A stretch of DNA of 64,000 bases, from positions 1 to 64,000 of the forward strand of contig NZ_LRAC01000125.1 of the NCBI RefSeq assembly GCF_001517085.1, read 5' to 3'. Shown here piece after piece: positions 1-8,097 of the stretch. The stretch's first letter is position 1, and every line of letters starts with the position of its first letter. The notes under the pieces were generated by a model. The model saw nothing but the letters and a program-made list of their open reading frames with translations, made no database searches and was not told the origin of the DNA. This DNA comes from Paenibacillus sp. DMB5. GTDB taxonomy: Bacteria > Bacillota > Bacilli > Paenibacillales > Paenibacillaceae. A program made the position numbers and the translations under genes.

Positions 1-127
1 GCCGAAATCAAAGGCATTTTTGCCCTTCATTTCGCGCATATTCACCCGTTCTGCCCGAAATCAAAGGCATTTTTGCCTTCATTTCGCGCACATTAGCCCA
101 TTCCGCCCGAAATCGAGGGGATTTTTG
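1..127. repeat. 52-bp tandem repeat, about 2.4 copies
   Basis: Three units begin with (g)cccgaaatc at positions 1, 53 and 105. The first two also share the following ggcatttttgcc and ttcatttcgcgca blocks. The third diverges after about 25 bases and runs into the 9-bp repeat. The tract lies beyond the murI terminator and shows no convincing coding signal. Confidence 0.75.
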
Positions 128-128
128 C

Positions 129-188
129 CTCTCATTCCTCTCATTCCTCTCACTCCTCTCACTCCTCTCACTCCTCTCACTCCTCTCA
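129..188. repeat. 9-bp tandem repeat (CTCCTCTCA)
   Basis: Six full 9-base units follow a 6-base partial unit. The first two full units read ttcctctca and the other four ctcctctca. Read on the minus strand the period gives Ser-Glu-Arg or Asn-Glu-Arg triplets in an open frame. That frame has no ribosome site, so this is probably a simple-sequence tract and not a gene. The stretch 189-293 holds no recognised feature. Confidence 0.85.
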
Positions 189-293
189 CTTCGCACACTC
201 GCCCGCTTCTGCTAGAAACAAAGCTATGTTCCACTTCCTCAATCCTTTTCCTCGTCCTCTTCTTCTCCCTTTTCCAACATGCCGCAAAAATAC

Positions 294-317
294 AAAAAAC
301 CGGGATAACTCCCGGTT
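294..317 (-). terminator. Rho-independent terminator of murI
   Basis: On the minus strand a hairpin with arms aaccggga / tcccggtt (298-317) is followed by a run of T (complement of the A-run at 294-299). It lies about 50 bases after the murI stop codon. Confidence 0.85.
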
Positions 318-364
318 TAATGCGATCTACTTTAGAGGTTTGTCCCTATTCCAAACACCTCAGC

Positions 365-1177
365 TTACAGAGAGGACACCTGCCATACTACGGGCGTCCG
401 TTTAAGCTGCTCGCCGAGCCAGTCACGGGCGATCCGCTGAAACATCTCGGCATCCCCGCTGCAGAAAAACTGGTGAATCGGGGTTTCATCCCCCCGGGCC
501 AGCTGGCCTTTGTCATAGAGAATCGTGCTGATCTCCCGCGCTGTTTCATCCGCCGAGCTGATCAGTTTCACTCCCGGCCCCATCACTTTGCCAATCGGAT
601 CTATGAGAAAAGGATAATGAGTACAGCCGAGAATCATAGTATCGATAGGCTCGTATTTGATGCCGTTCAGAGATTCTGCTACCGCAATATGGCTCTCTTC
701 GGAACGGAACATGCCCTGCTCCACAAAGGGCACCAGCGCCGGACAAGCCTGGCTGACCACCTCCACGAACGGGGACAGCTCCTTCAGCGCAGCGGTATAC
801 GCTCCGCTCTTGATTGTACCCACCGTCCCGATAACACCGACCCGTCCCGTTTTGGTGGCGCTGATCGCGGCGCGGGCTCCGGGATGGATCACACCGATAA
901 CCGGAATGGACACCTTGGCCGAAATATAATCCAGCGCTGCTGCTGTTGCAGTATTGCAGGCAATTACTATCATTTTAGGATTGAATTGAATTAAGTAGTC
1001 AACGATTTGTTCAGTGAACAATTTCACTTCTTCTGTCGAACGGGGTCCGTAAGGGGCACGGGCAGTATCACCGAAATAGATGATTTTTTCCCTGGGAAGC
1101 TGTCTCATGACTTCCTTGACAACCGTAAGCCCCCCCACACCTGAGTCTAGTATAGCTATAGCCTGCTGCACGAACAC
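365..1177 (-). CDS. murI: Glutamate racemase
   Basis: This 270-residue protein matches MurI/RacE in length and motifs. It interconverts L- and D-glutamate in the cytoplasm and supplies D-Glu for peptidoglycan. The N-terminal IAILDSGVGGLTV and FGDTARAPYG blocks, the ACNTATAAAL catalytic-cysteine motif and the second cysteine in LGCTHYPFL are all present. The start is GTG at 1177, about 5 bases after AAGGA; an in-frame GTG two codons later is a less likely alternative. It appears to be a single-gene unit closed by its own terminator. Confidence 0.96.
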   Translation of the reverse strand: MFVQQAIAILDSGVGGLTVVKEVMRQLPREKIIYFGDTARAPYGPRSTEEVKLFTEQIVDYLIQFNPKMIVIACNTATAAALDYISAKVSIPVIGVIHPGARAAISATKTGRVGVIGTVGTIKSGAYTAALKELSPFVEVVSQACPALVPFVEQGMFRSEESHIAVAESLNGIKYEPIDTMILGCTHYPFLIDPIGKVMGPGVKLISSADETAREISTILYDKGQLARGDETPIHQFFCSGDAEMFQRIARDWLGEQLKRTPVVWQVSSL

Positions 1178-1520
1178 ACCGCTTCCTTTTACTTGTTTTG
1201 TGTAGCTTATGTAAGGTCAGACACAAGTGTACCTGACTTTTAGCCCCAATTGCAGATAATACTCTTTTTAGGGCTCCAGTTCAAGGAAGGATTAAAAATA
1301 ACCCCACAAAGCGGGCCTTGACAAGAAGCTGACTCAGGTACTTTGCACAGGCCCCGGAAACATATAAAACCGCCTCCCGCAAGGTATGCGAGAAGCGGTG
1401 CCAAGCGGCCGGAGGCGGCTTCAGCCTATCTGTCCGGAACTCAGTAAGCCATATTTTCCAGCAAAGGGAGCAACCGGGTCCCCCTGAGTTAACCACACAC
1501 CGGCTGTCCCGTGCCCGTTA
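1178..1520. other. Intergenic region between murI and the YtxH gene
   Basis: This 343-base stretch holds the murI promoter region and the terminator of the YtxH-like gene at 1362-1418. No other feature or small gene with a convincing ribosome site was seen. Confidence 0.5.
1362..1418 (-). terminator. Probable terminator after the YtxH-like gene
   Basis: On the minus strand an 8-bp stem ccgcctcc / ggaggcgg (1370-1377 with 1411-1418) encloses a smaller hairpin and is followed by TTTTAT. It is 100 bases past the stop codon. Confidence 0.55.
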
Positions 1521-1982
1521 TTAGAGAACGCCGTCCTTGTCATCTTTTGCAGCAGAACCGTCTTCCAGCACAGCATCCGCACTGTCTCCGGCGTCAGCCA
1601 CATCCTGGGCATCCTCTGCAGCTGCCGCAATAATTTCTGCGGTCTCAGCTTCATCAAGATTTACGGCAGCTTCTTCGGCAACAATACCGCTAACCACGGC
1701 AATCTCTTCCTCCGCATCAATCTGGGTATACTGCTTGCTCCATTCCTTCACTTCGCTGACGACAGATTCCACTGCGTCCTTGGCTTTACCGTACAGCTCC
1801 GAGCTTTTTTCACTTGCTGCACCCGCAATTTCCTGCACTTTATCAATGGCACCGTTCGTTCCGTCCACAATGTCCTGGCGCAGCTCTTTTCCCGGTTTAG
1901 GGGCGAACAGCAGCGCAGTCACTGAACCGACCACACTACCTGCCAGAATTCCCCACAGCAAGCTTTTGGTATCCTTTTTCAT
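1521..1982 (-). CDS. YtxH domain-containing protein
   Basis: This 153-residue protein has one N-terminal membrane or amphipathic segment (GILAGSVVGSVTALLFAPKPG) followed by GKELR. This is the hallmark of YtxH, a general-stress family of Bacillales. The rest is acidic, Ala-rich and predicted helical, probably coiled coil, with a very acidic tail. The start at 1982 is chosen because AAAGGAGA lies 8 bases upstream; the open frame extends 68 codons further but that stretch is not protein-like. The molecular role is unknown. Confidence 0.85.
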   Translation of the reverse strand: MKKDTKSLLWGILAGSVVGSVTALLFAPKPGKELRQDIVDGTNGAIDKVQEIAGAASEKSSELYGKAKDAVESVVSEVKEWSKQYTQIDAEEEIAVVSGIVAEEAAVNLDEAETAEIIAAAAEDAQDVADAGDSADAVLEDGSAAKDDKDGVL

Positions 1983-2085
1983 CGTCAATCTCTCCTTTGG
2001 ATTCAAAGTGCCTCTGCCCGTCACCCCCGGGCGTTCGCCTAGTTCTGCTATATCATAAGCATAGAGAGTTTGTCCTGTGACTGTT

Positions 2086-2763
2086 TCAGGAAGACTTTTC
2101 GTAGGTTTTGTCCCGTTTGGCCGGATGACCGGGATCCGGTGTAATTGCATACCGGCAGCATTGGCCGCCTTCAGCCATACATTCACTGCGCGTTACCTTT
2201 GCCCCGAGCAGCTCCTCGAACAGGCTCTGTTCACACTGGCAGGCTTTGCGGTACTGGGATGCAACCTGGCGGATCGGGCAATTATACTCCCGCATCACAA
2301 AGCTGCCGTCCTCCTCCTTGCTCCACTCGGCCATGTATCCGCCGGAATTCTGGATCGAGGCCAGCTCAGCTACCCGTTCCTCCAGATTCCGGTTTTCCAT
2401 CATCGGTGTGTACTGGGCAAGCATCCGTCTGCGCCGGCCTTCAAACAGCACATTGACCGCCTCAATCCCGCTCGTATGATCCAGCTCCCGCAGCAGCTCC
2501 AGCGCCAGATTGTGATAGGTTTTGGGAAAATGCTCCTCGGCCCGCTCCGTCAGCGAATACACATGCAGGGGCCTGCCCATCGCCTGGCGGACGACCCTGG
2601 TTTTGGCCAGTGATTCCTGCTCCAGCTGCAAAACATGACGCCGGACCCCCATTTCCGTAATCCCCAGCTCTTCGGCCAGCGCGCCGATGGTCATCGGCCC
2701 CCTCATTTTGAGCAGCGTCATTATATTGCGCCTTGTCGAACCGCTCTCCTGCCCTTTTTTCAT
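2086..2763 (-). CDS. DeoR/ArsR-type winged-helix regulator with Cys-rich C-terminus (SufR-like)
   Basis: This 225-residue protein has an N-terminal winged helix (about residues 10-75, with IGALAEELGITEMGVRRHV as the HTH). Its C-terminal domain carries clustered cysteines: one in YNCPIRQ, two in KACQCEQ, one in SECMAEG and two in QCCRY. This layout resembles SufR-type regulators, which bind an Fe-S cluster and control Fe-S biogenesis genes. No suf genes are adjacent, so target and ligand are inference. The start at 2763 follows AAGGTG. Its 3' end is close to the YtxH gene, which is read in the same direction. Confidence 0.7.
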   Translation of the reverse strand: MKKGQESGSTRRNIMTLLKMRGPMTIGALAEELGITEMGVRRHVLQLEQESLAKTRVVRQAMGRPLHVYSLTERAEEHFPKTYHNLALELLRELDHTSGIEAVNVLFEGRRRRMLAQYTPMMENRNLEERVAELASIQNSGGYMAEWSKEEDGSFVMREYNCPIRQVASQYRKACQCEQSLFEELLGAKVTRSECMAEGGQCCRYAITPDPGHPAKRDKTYEKSS

Positions 2764-2835
2764 GCTCAGGCACCTTCTTTCCTTAAGGCTTGTCGGCAGT
2801 GTATTTCAGTCCTCCGTTCTTGCGATGGATACAGA

Positions 2836-3276
2836 TCAGACCGTAAGTTCTGCACCCAGCTCCTGATCCAGATACCTGCGCACTTCCAGGGCGAATCGGT
2901 CCAGAACATCCGGAATCTTTGCGGTCAGCGGGTGCAGCCTGCTCCGTTCCCAGACATAATAATCCTGCACCAGCGGCTTGCGGAGCGCTACCAGTTCAAT
3001 CAGGGTATCGTAGATTCCGCTGTCCCCGAGCACTTTTTCGTCATTGATAATCGAAATGATATCCTCATAACTTCCCGCATCTCGCATAATGAAGCCGTCA
3101 ATCAGGCAGCTTCCGACATCCGTCACTACCTCGATCCCCAGATGCAGACAACGCTCCTGCACAAGTCCGTTCATAATGCCCCCATCCCAGGAATCCGCAG
3201 CACTGCGCAGACCGGCCCCGATCGCGGGAATCTGATCCAGTATATTCTCAATTTGCTTCCGGTTAACATAGTACAC
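2836..3276 (-). CDS. DUF86 / HepT-like protein (YutE family)
   Basis: This 146-residue all-helical protein of the DUF86 fold contains the typical core GSCLIDGFIMRDAGSYEDII. HepT toxins use an Rx4-6HxY RNase motif; here the corresponding segment is LRKPLVQDYY, with Gln where the His should be. No MntA-like antitoxin nucleotidyltransferase lies next to it. It therefore looks like the solitary chromosomal YutE lineage and not an active toxin. The start is taken as GTG 3276, 7 bases after GGAGGG; a TTG further upstream would place the ribosome site inside the gene. Confidence 0.75.
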   Translation of the reverse strand: MYYVNRKQIENILDQIPAIGAGLRSAADSWDGGIMNGLVQERCLHLGIEVVTDVGSCLIDGFIMRDAGSYEDIISIINDEKVLGDSGIYDTLIELVALRKPLVQDYYVWERSRLHPLTAKIPDVLDRFALEVRRYLDQELGAELTV

Positions 3277-3326
3277 AGCTGAACCCTCCAAGTCAGGTGG
3301 TATGCAAGAATGCTAATGTGCTAAAC

Positions 3327-3437
3327 TTACTTGCCGCGTCTGCCCCGGCGTTTCAGCCAGAACAGCATGATGAAGCAGGCGGCCAGAAAAACGACCAGGT
3401 ACGTCAATGCTTCCATCGGATACTCAAGCTCACGCAT
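3327..3437 (-). CDS. Small single-pass membrane protein (36 aa)
   Basis: The frame starts with ATG at 3437 and ends with TAA at 3327. It encodes a short N-terminus (MRELEYPMEALT), one hydrophobic helix (YLVVFLAACFIMLFW) and a strongly basic tail (LKRRGRRGK), the pattern of a positive-inside membrane peptide. The upstream GTGAGG is a modest ribosome site. It sits between the Dabb gene and the DUF86 gene on the same strand. No function is recognised. Confidence 0.5.
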   Translation of the reverse strand: MRELEYPMEALTYLVVFLAACFIMLFWLKRRGRRGK

Positions 3438-3490
3438 TTACCTCACCGCTTCCGGTATAAAATGGGAACCCTGCCGCAGCCGGCAGCTCT

Positions 3491-3778
3491 TTAGATTTCG
3501 TAGTCCACAGCGACAGAAAGCTCTTTAACCTCGTTAATATGGGCGATAACTTCTTTATGCGCCGGGTGAACCTGGTATGCCTGCAGATCCTCGAGTGAAG
3601 CAACGGTGGTCACCAGTGCGATATCAAAAGACCGCTCCGAATGAATCACATCGGCACCAACCTCAATGGAGAGCAGCTGCGGAATCTTTCCTTCCATGTT
3701 GCGGAGCACTCCGACTGTAGTAGCCACACTCTCCGGAGACCGGTCTTTCAGTTTAAAAAATACGATATGCTTGATCAT
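3491..3778 (-). CDS. Dabb family (stress-responsive A/B barrel) protein
   Basis: This 95-residue protein starts with the family signature IKHIVFFKLK and ends with the conserved HPAHKEV...VDYEI block. The Dabb fold is a dimeric alpha/beta barrel found in stress proteins and small enzymes; no activity can be assigned. GGGAG lies about 8 bases upstream of the ATG at 3778. It is divergent from the HTH gene at 3943. Confidence 0.88.
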   Translation of the reverse strand: MIKHIVFFKLKDRSPESVATTVGVLRNMEGKIPQLLSIEVGADVIHSERSFDIALVTTVASLEDLQAYQVHPAHKEVIAHINEVKELSVAVDYEI

Positions 3779-3942
3779 CTATTTCGCTCCCTGCTGTGAG
3801 TATTGTAAATTTGATTACTAAAAATATATCATAACGGTAACACTTCTGAAAGAAACTTAACCCCCATGTCAGCAATTACAGCATTAACCATTGCAGCGTA
3901 CCGGAAAGTATTGTAGTATAACGTTAAAAATTCGGAGGAAGT

Positions 3943-4527
3943 ATGCCTAAGAATCAACAAGAACCTCACAAAATTCAGGCCTGGTCTCTGATCAACCGCA
4001 AATATCTTGGACAGGGCGTACGTGTAAAACGGTTCCGCAGACCTAAGCGCAGCCAGATCCGCAACCGGGTGCTGCTGGCCGTTCTGATGGCCAAGGACAT
4101 CAAATTATCCAAGCTTGCGGAAGAGCTCTCCGTCTCCTCGCGCAGTGTAAGCGCCTGGGTGTACGAGGGCCGCATTCCTTCCAGAAACAATCTGGACAAG
4201 GTCTGCCGTCTGCTGGGGTATCCGTCCCATATCCTGTTCAACGAAGCACTTCTGCGGCAAAGTCCGATTGTCTGCCAGCCTACCCCATCACGTTTTATGA
4301 AAAGAACGCTTGCCCATTCTCCGCAGAATAACGTTATTTTGACAGGGCTATGCATGGTGTATGACTTCTCTGTAACCGATGTCAGCATCTGGATCGGCGT
4401 CCACCCGGGCACCTTCCGCAAGTGGCTTCACCAATGCCATCTTCCAACCCTGGCCCTGCAGGAAAAGGCCGAGAGCTTTTTCCGGATTCCGCGGCATATT
4501 TTATTCGCTGATTGTGAGCTGAGATAG
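3943..4527 (+). CDS. HTH protein with two Xre-like modules
   Basis: This 194-residue protein begins with a strongly basic segment (VKRFRRPKRSQIRNR). An Xre-type HTH follows at about residues 45-90 (AKDIKLSKLAEELSVSSRSVSAWVYEGRIPSRNNL). A second, divergent HTH-like unit lies at about 128-190 (VYDFSVTDVSIWIGVHPGTFRKWLHQCHLP...PRHILF). Both modules end in a related PxHILF motif, so it looks like an internal duplication. No ligand domain is visible. The start at 3943 follows GGAGGAAGT. It is transcribed alone, divergent from Dabb; self-regulation is plausible but not shown. Confidence 0.72.
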   Translation: MPKNQQEPHKIQAWSLINRKYLGQGVRVKRFRRPKRSQIRNRVLLAVLMAKDIKLSKLAEELSVSSRSVSAWVYEGRIPSRNNLDKVCRLLGYPSHILFNEALLRQSPIVCQPTPSRFMKRTLAHSPQNNVILTGLCMVYDFSVTDVSIWIGVHPGTFRKWLHQCHLPTLALQEKAESFFRIPRHILFADCELR

Positions 4528-4578
4528 CGGACTGAGCGCCCGGATGATCTTTTTACACCTTGGAGACAACTATACTTA

Positions 4579-4607
4579 AGGCCCTTCTTTCTATAAAAGG
4601 AGGGCCT
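4579..4607. terminator. Hairpin between convergent genes
   Basis: Arms aggccct...agggcct flank an A/T-rich loop with one mismatch. It lies between the stops of the two-HTH gene (+) and the methyltransferase gene (-). The T-run is weak on both strands, so this is a modest bidirectional terminator. Confidence 0.5.
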
Positions 4608-4626
4608 ATTGACGTCTTTTGCTATA

Positions 4627-5253
4627 TCAGTATGTTTTGCGTGCGATGATGTACCGCAGTATGTATTCATGGGCTCCGCCCTGGCTGCTGTGCAGACTCT
4701 CGGGGAACGTTCCGGTCTCCCTTATTGCGGTTCCGGCAAAATGGTCTCTCAAATCAGCATCACTGAAGAAGTGCGCGTACTTTGCTTCCTTGTACTCGTA
4801 GGTTCCCGGTTCAAGCCTGCGGCCGCGGCCGTTGTTCATGTCTTCATCGGAAAAGCTGGTGAAATACAGCAGTCCGCCGGGCTTCAGCTGGGCAAGACAT
4901 GCGGCAATCAGCTTCCTGCGTTCCACCTCCAGAAATAAATGAAGCACATCGTAGCAGTATACAGCATCCACCTGTACGCTCAACTGCGGCTCCAGGGCCG
5001 ATCCGGCCATAAAAGTAGTCTCCGGGTCCCACTCTGCCGCCAGCTCCAGGGCTTCTGTACTCGTCTCGATCCCGTAGGTTGTGAACCGTGCCGAGAACAC
5101 TTTGGTATTGCGTCCGTAACCCGCACCTGGAACCAGCACCGATTCCACACCTTCCGCCCTAAAAAGCTTCTCCGCCTGCCAGGCCGACGGACTGGGCTCA
5201 CTACCCCATATCATGCCTTCCCGGGCAAAGCGCCCGCTCCAATATTGTGACAT
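4627..5253 (-). CDS. Class I SAM-dependent methyltransferase
   Basis: This 208-residue protein has motif I as VLVPGAGYGRNTKVF, motif II acidic residue in GIETS, and motif IV as VDAVYCYDVLH followed by LKPGGLLYF. The opening YWSGRFAREGMIWG resembles the TehB/thiopurine methyltransferase-like group, which methylates small molecules. The substrate is unknown. The start at 5253 has AAAGGAG 6 bases upstream. It is the last of three close minus-strand genes (DUF6157, GNAT, methyltransferase). Confidence 0.85.
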   Translation of the reverse strand: MSQYWSGRFAREGMIWGSEPSPSAWQAEKLFRAEGVESVLVPGAGYGRNTKVFSARFTTYGIETSTEALELAAEWDPETTFMAGSALEPQLSVQVDAVYCYDVLHLFLEVERRKLIAACLAQLKPGGLLYFTSFSDEDMNNGRGRRLEPGTYEYKEAKYAHFFSDADLRDHFAGTAIRETGTFPESLHSSQGGAHEYILRYIIARKTY

Positions 5254-5291
5254 GGTTATCTCCTTTGCTGCCGGAATTTTGCTGCTGGAAT

Positions 5292-6044
5292 CTAGTCTTT
5301 AATCCTATACCAGTATTGATAGATTTCTTTATAGCCCAGCTTGTCATATAATGCGGAAGCGCCGGCATTTGCCAGCACCACCTGCAAAAATGAAGATGCC
5401 GCACCCTCCGAACACCCCCAGTGCAGCAGCCCGAGAATCAGCTCCTCTGCCAGTCCCTGCCTTCGGTATTCGGGTGCTGTAATGATATCGTACAGCCCGA
5501 TATATCCATGCTGTATTACACCAAGGCCGCAGGCTGCCGGCACGCCGTCCTTAAGCAGCAGCGCATATCCCTGCTGCAGGCTGGATGCGGACAGCATCCG
5601 GCACAGGGTATCCGGCTCTGTGCCGGACAATTTCGCCTGACGGGAGAACGCCGCGAGCCATTCCTCTGTCAGATGCCCGCTGATTATGAGTGTATGCCGG
5701 CTCTGCAGCGGCGGCAGCTGCTCCAGATCGCGAGTCCGCACGGATGAGGGGCTGTCCATCCGGTAGCCCAACTCCTCCAGCAGATCATCCAGCCCGGCAG
5801 GGTTGATGTAGGGGGTGATTTTGAATACCGTCTGCATTCCGGCCCGCTCATAATACTGCTCGGATAGCAGGATTTTTTGCTTCACATCAAGGCCATGCTC
5901 CATCTCTGCAGGCCCGTATAAAGGATTAACGGAATTCGACCGTTTCGTATAACCCGAGGCTGACCGCAGAATCCAGCCCTCGAGCAGCACACTCTGCTCC
6001 GCCGGCCAGGTGTTCAGGGTCAGCTCTTCAATATTTTTGTACAC
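5292..6044 (-). CDS. GNAT family N-acetyltransferase
   Basis: This roughly 250-residue protein has a GNAT domain in its C-terminal half. The acetyl-CoA loop is seen in EYRRQGLAEELI, preceded by the strand IGLYDIIT and followed by VVLANAGASALYDKLGYKE. The N-terminal half is a less conserved GNAT-like lobe. The start is assigned to GTG 6044 because AAAGGAG lies 8 bases before it; a start at 6092 would overlap the upstream gene and strand that ribosome site. It follows DUF6157 by 22 bases, so the two are probably cotranscribed. The acceptor is unknown. Confidence 0.85.
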   Translation of the reverse strand: MYKNIEELTLNTWPAEQSVLLEGWILRSASGYTKRSNSVNPLYGPAEMEHGLDVKQKILLSEQYYERAGMQTVFKITPYINPAGLDDLLEELGYRMDSPSSVRTRDLEQLPPLQSRHTLIISGHLTEEWLAAFSRQAKLSGTEPDTLCRMLSASSLQQGYALLLKDGVPAACGLGVIQHGYIGLYDIITAPEYRRQGLAEELILGLLHWGCSEGAASSFLQVVLANAGASALYDKLGYKEIYQYWYRIKD

Positions 6045-6066
6045 AGCCGCATTCTCCTTTCTGGCA

Positions 6067-6486
6067 CTAGCTTCGTTTGCTCCGCATCGCATTCAGCAGG
6101 GTCAGCCCGCTGTTCTCCCCGGAAGTATAGCGGTCGTATTCAGGCGATTCCATTGCATAGATGGCAATTCTGCCCTCTGCATCAAAATGGACACCCCAGC
6201 CGTAGCGCTTGGGCAGCATGGACGCTCGCAGGCAGGGATGCTTCCTTGAGAAAAGCTCAGCCCATATTTCAGCCCGGCGGGAGATACGCTCTTCCTCGGG
6301 AATTTGCTTGTGGCGCACATGGACCTCATACAGCAGCTCCTCATGTGTATAGCGGTAGGGTTCTTCTGCAAGCAGCTCATACTGGATGATATGTGCAGGC
6401 AGCTGCGGCTTGGAGGTGACTGGTATGATACCTGTCTCCACCGGACAATCTGCCGCGACGCGGATAAACGTATTAATATAGCTCAT
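6067..6486 (-). CDS. DUF6157 family protein
   Basis: This 139-residue protein has the family signatures NTFIRVAADCP near the start, IQYELLAEEPYRYT in the middle, and LRASMLPKRYGWGVHFD towards the end. The function is unknown. A perfect ribosome site (AAAAGGAGG) precedes the ATG at 6486. First gene of a likely three-gene unit with the GNAT and methyltransferase genes. Confidence 0.85.
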   Translation of the reverse strand: MSYINTFIRVAADCPVETGIIPVTSKPQLPAHIIQYELLAEEPYRYTHEELLYEVHVRHKQIPEEERISRRAEIWAELFSRKHPCLRASMLPKRYGWGVHFDAEGRIAIYAMESPEYDRYTSGENSGLTLLNAMRSKRS

Positions 6487-6554
6487 TTTCCCGCCTCCTT
6501 TTCTCCTATCTTAATTTACAGGACTGCTCAGGTAAAGGGATTTACAAACAGCAC

Positions 6555-6591
6555 AAACAGCCATTTCCTGAAATACCGGAAATGGCTGTTT
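6555..6591 (-). terminator. Terminator hairpin at the end of the zinc operon
   Basis: A 14-bp stem AAACAGCCATTTCC / GGAAATGGCTGTTT surrounds a 9-base loop. The downstream minus-strand sequence is only moderately T-rich. It lies 55 bases past the rpsN stop and also separates it from DUF6157. Confidence 0.65.
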
Positions 6592-6645
6592 CTTCCTTAT
6601 AGCATGCTTGCTGTCTTGTCTTAAGACTGCTGACGTACCGCCGGA

Positions 6646-6915
6646 CTACCAGCTGGATTTGGTGACGCCGGGAATCTGACCCTTCAGTGCCAGCTCACGG
6701 AACACAATCCGGGATATCTTGAATTTGCTCAAGTACCCTCTTGGCCGGCCTGTAACAGCGCATCTGTTCTTCTGGCGTGTCGGCGAGGAATCGCGCGGCA
6801 GCTTCTGCAGAGCCATATAATCTCCCTTTGCCTTCAGTTCTCTGCGTTTGTCCGCGTATTTGGCGACCAGCTCCTGGCGCTTAAGCTCTTTTACCACTTT
6901 GGATTTCTTTGCCAT
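6646..6915 (-). CDS. rpsN: 30S ribosomal protein S14, zinc-independent paralogue
   Basis: This 89-residue protein is the long C- type S14 (YhzA/RpsN2 class). It has [24 protein letters not shown] and the C-terminal [17 protein letters not shown], and it lacks the CxxC zinc ribbon of the short housekeeping S14. Such paralogues replace the zinc-bearing S14 when zinc is scarce. Its place at the end of the znu operon behind a Zur box fits that role. The ATG at 6915 follows GAGGAG. Confidence 0.95.
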   Translation of the reverse strand: MAKKSKVVKELKRQELVAKYADKRRELKAKGDYMALQKLPRDSSPTRQKNRCAVTGRPRGYLSKFKISRIVFRELALKGQIPGVTKSSW

Positions 6916-6954
6916 ACGTATGAACTCCTCTCTATTCCGGATAATCCGGCCGTT

Positions 6955-8061
6955 CTATTCATTTAATGCTATCTTCAGCGCTTCAAGATTCTGGCGCATA
7001 ACGGATATATAATTCATATTGCTGCTGCGTTCCTCATCTGTAAGACCTTCAATCGGGTTCAGAACGGCTGTCTTCGCTCCAATTTCCTGGGCAATAGTTT
7101 CGGCGACACTGGATGACACCAGAGTTTCAAAAAAGATCGTTTTTACATCGTTGGCCTTGGCAAACTCAACAATTTCAGCCATCTGGGCAGCAGAGGGCTC
7201 CTGCTCCGGAGACAGGCCGGCAATAGGCACCTGAGTCAGGCCGTATTCCTTGGCAAGGTAGCCAAAGGCGGCATGCTGGGTTATGAAATCCTTCCGCTTG
7301 GTACCCGCCAGCCCCTCTTTGAAGTCCTTATCCAGCTGCTCAAGCTCGGCAATATAGCTGTCGGCATTAGCTTTGAATGCAGCAGCATGCGCCGGCGCAG
7401 CTGAGGTGAGTGCCGCTTCAATGGTACGCACCTCCTTGATGGCCAGGGAAGGCGCCAGCCAGACATGGGGATCGAGTCCGCCATGGTCATGAGTGTGGCC
7501 TGCTTCAGCATGATCGTGATCCACAGTGCCGTGGGCTTCTTCAGCGTGCTCATGATCGTGATCCTCAGTGCTATGAGCTTCTTCCGCATGCTCATGAGCG
7601 TGACCGCCTTCTTCCCCTTCGGCGCTTTCCATAATCTCCAGCCCTTTGCTTGCCTCAACAGCAATCAGCTTGCTGCCGGAGGCACTGTCCAGTACCTGGG
7701 CGGTCCAGCTCTCCATCCCGGCCCCGTTATAGATGAGCATATCTGCATCAGTAATCCGGGCCATATCCTGGGATGTCGGTTCCCAGTCATGCGGCTCGAC
7801 ACCTGCCGGTACCAGGAGCTCGACATCGGCCAGATCGCCGGCAATATGCCGGGTGAACTCATACATCGGGTAAAAGCTTACTTTGATATCCAGTTTGTCA
7901 GCGGGAGCTGCGGCCGTATCAGCAGCGGCTGTATTTGCATTACCGCCAGCGTTTGTGGCAGCAGCATTGCCAGAGGGACTGTTATTGCTGCCGCAGCCCG
8001 CAGCAATCAGCATGGCCGACAGGGACAGGACGGCAAGATGACGGATTTTGAACGTTAGCAT
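6955..8061 (-). CDS. znuA: Zinc ABC transporter substrate-binding lipoprotein
   Basis: This 368-residue protein has a signal peptide ending in a lipobox (LIAAGC) and a ZnuA/AdcA fold. Metal-ligand regions are visible as EPHDWEPT, DPHVWLAP, QHAAFGY and FFETLVSSS. A His/Asp/Glu-rich loop at about residues 150-190 (repeated HEHAEEAH and DHDH) probably collects zinc. The start is placed at ATG 8061; a GTG five codons upstream abuts the AGGAG directly and is a worse start. It captures Zn(II) outside the membrane for ZnuB/ZnuC. Confidence 0.94.
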   Translation of the reverse strand: MLTFKIRHLAVLSLSAMLIAAGCGSNNSPSGNAAATNAGGNANTAAADTAAAPADKLDIKVSFYPMYEFTRHIAGDLADVELLVPAGVEPHDWEPTSQDMARITDADMLIYNGAGMESWTAQVLDSASGSKLIAVEASKGLEIMESAEGEEGGHAHEHAEEAHSTEDHDHEHAEEAHGTVDHDHAEAGHTHDHGGLDPHVWLAPSLAIKEVRTIEAALTSAAPAHAAAFKANADSYIAELEQLDKDFKEGLAGTKRKDFITQHAAFGYLAKEYGLTQVPIAGLSPEQEPSAAQMAEIVEFAKANDVKTIFFETLVSSSVAETIAQEIGAKTAVLNPIEGLTDEERSSNMNYISVMRQNLEALKIALNE

Positions 8062-8097
8062 AATGAGGTGTGACACTCCTTTTCTTCTATATGAATT

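Noticed and set aside
1..188. CRISPR array
   Set aside because: Units are contiguous or 9 bp long; there are no unique spacers and no cas genes.
20..994. Plus-strand ORF of 324 codons across the repeats and murI
   Set aside because: It runs antisense through murI and the 9-bp repeat; the repeat alone keeps the frame open.
2836..3276. HepT/MntA toxin-antitoxin pair
   Set aside because: Catalytic His missing and no nucleotidyltransferase gene on either side.
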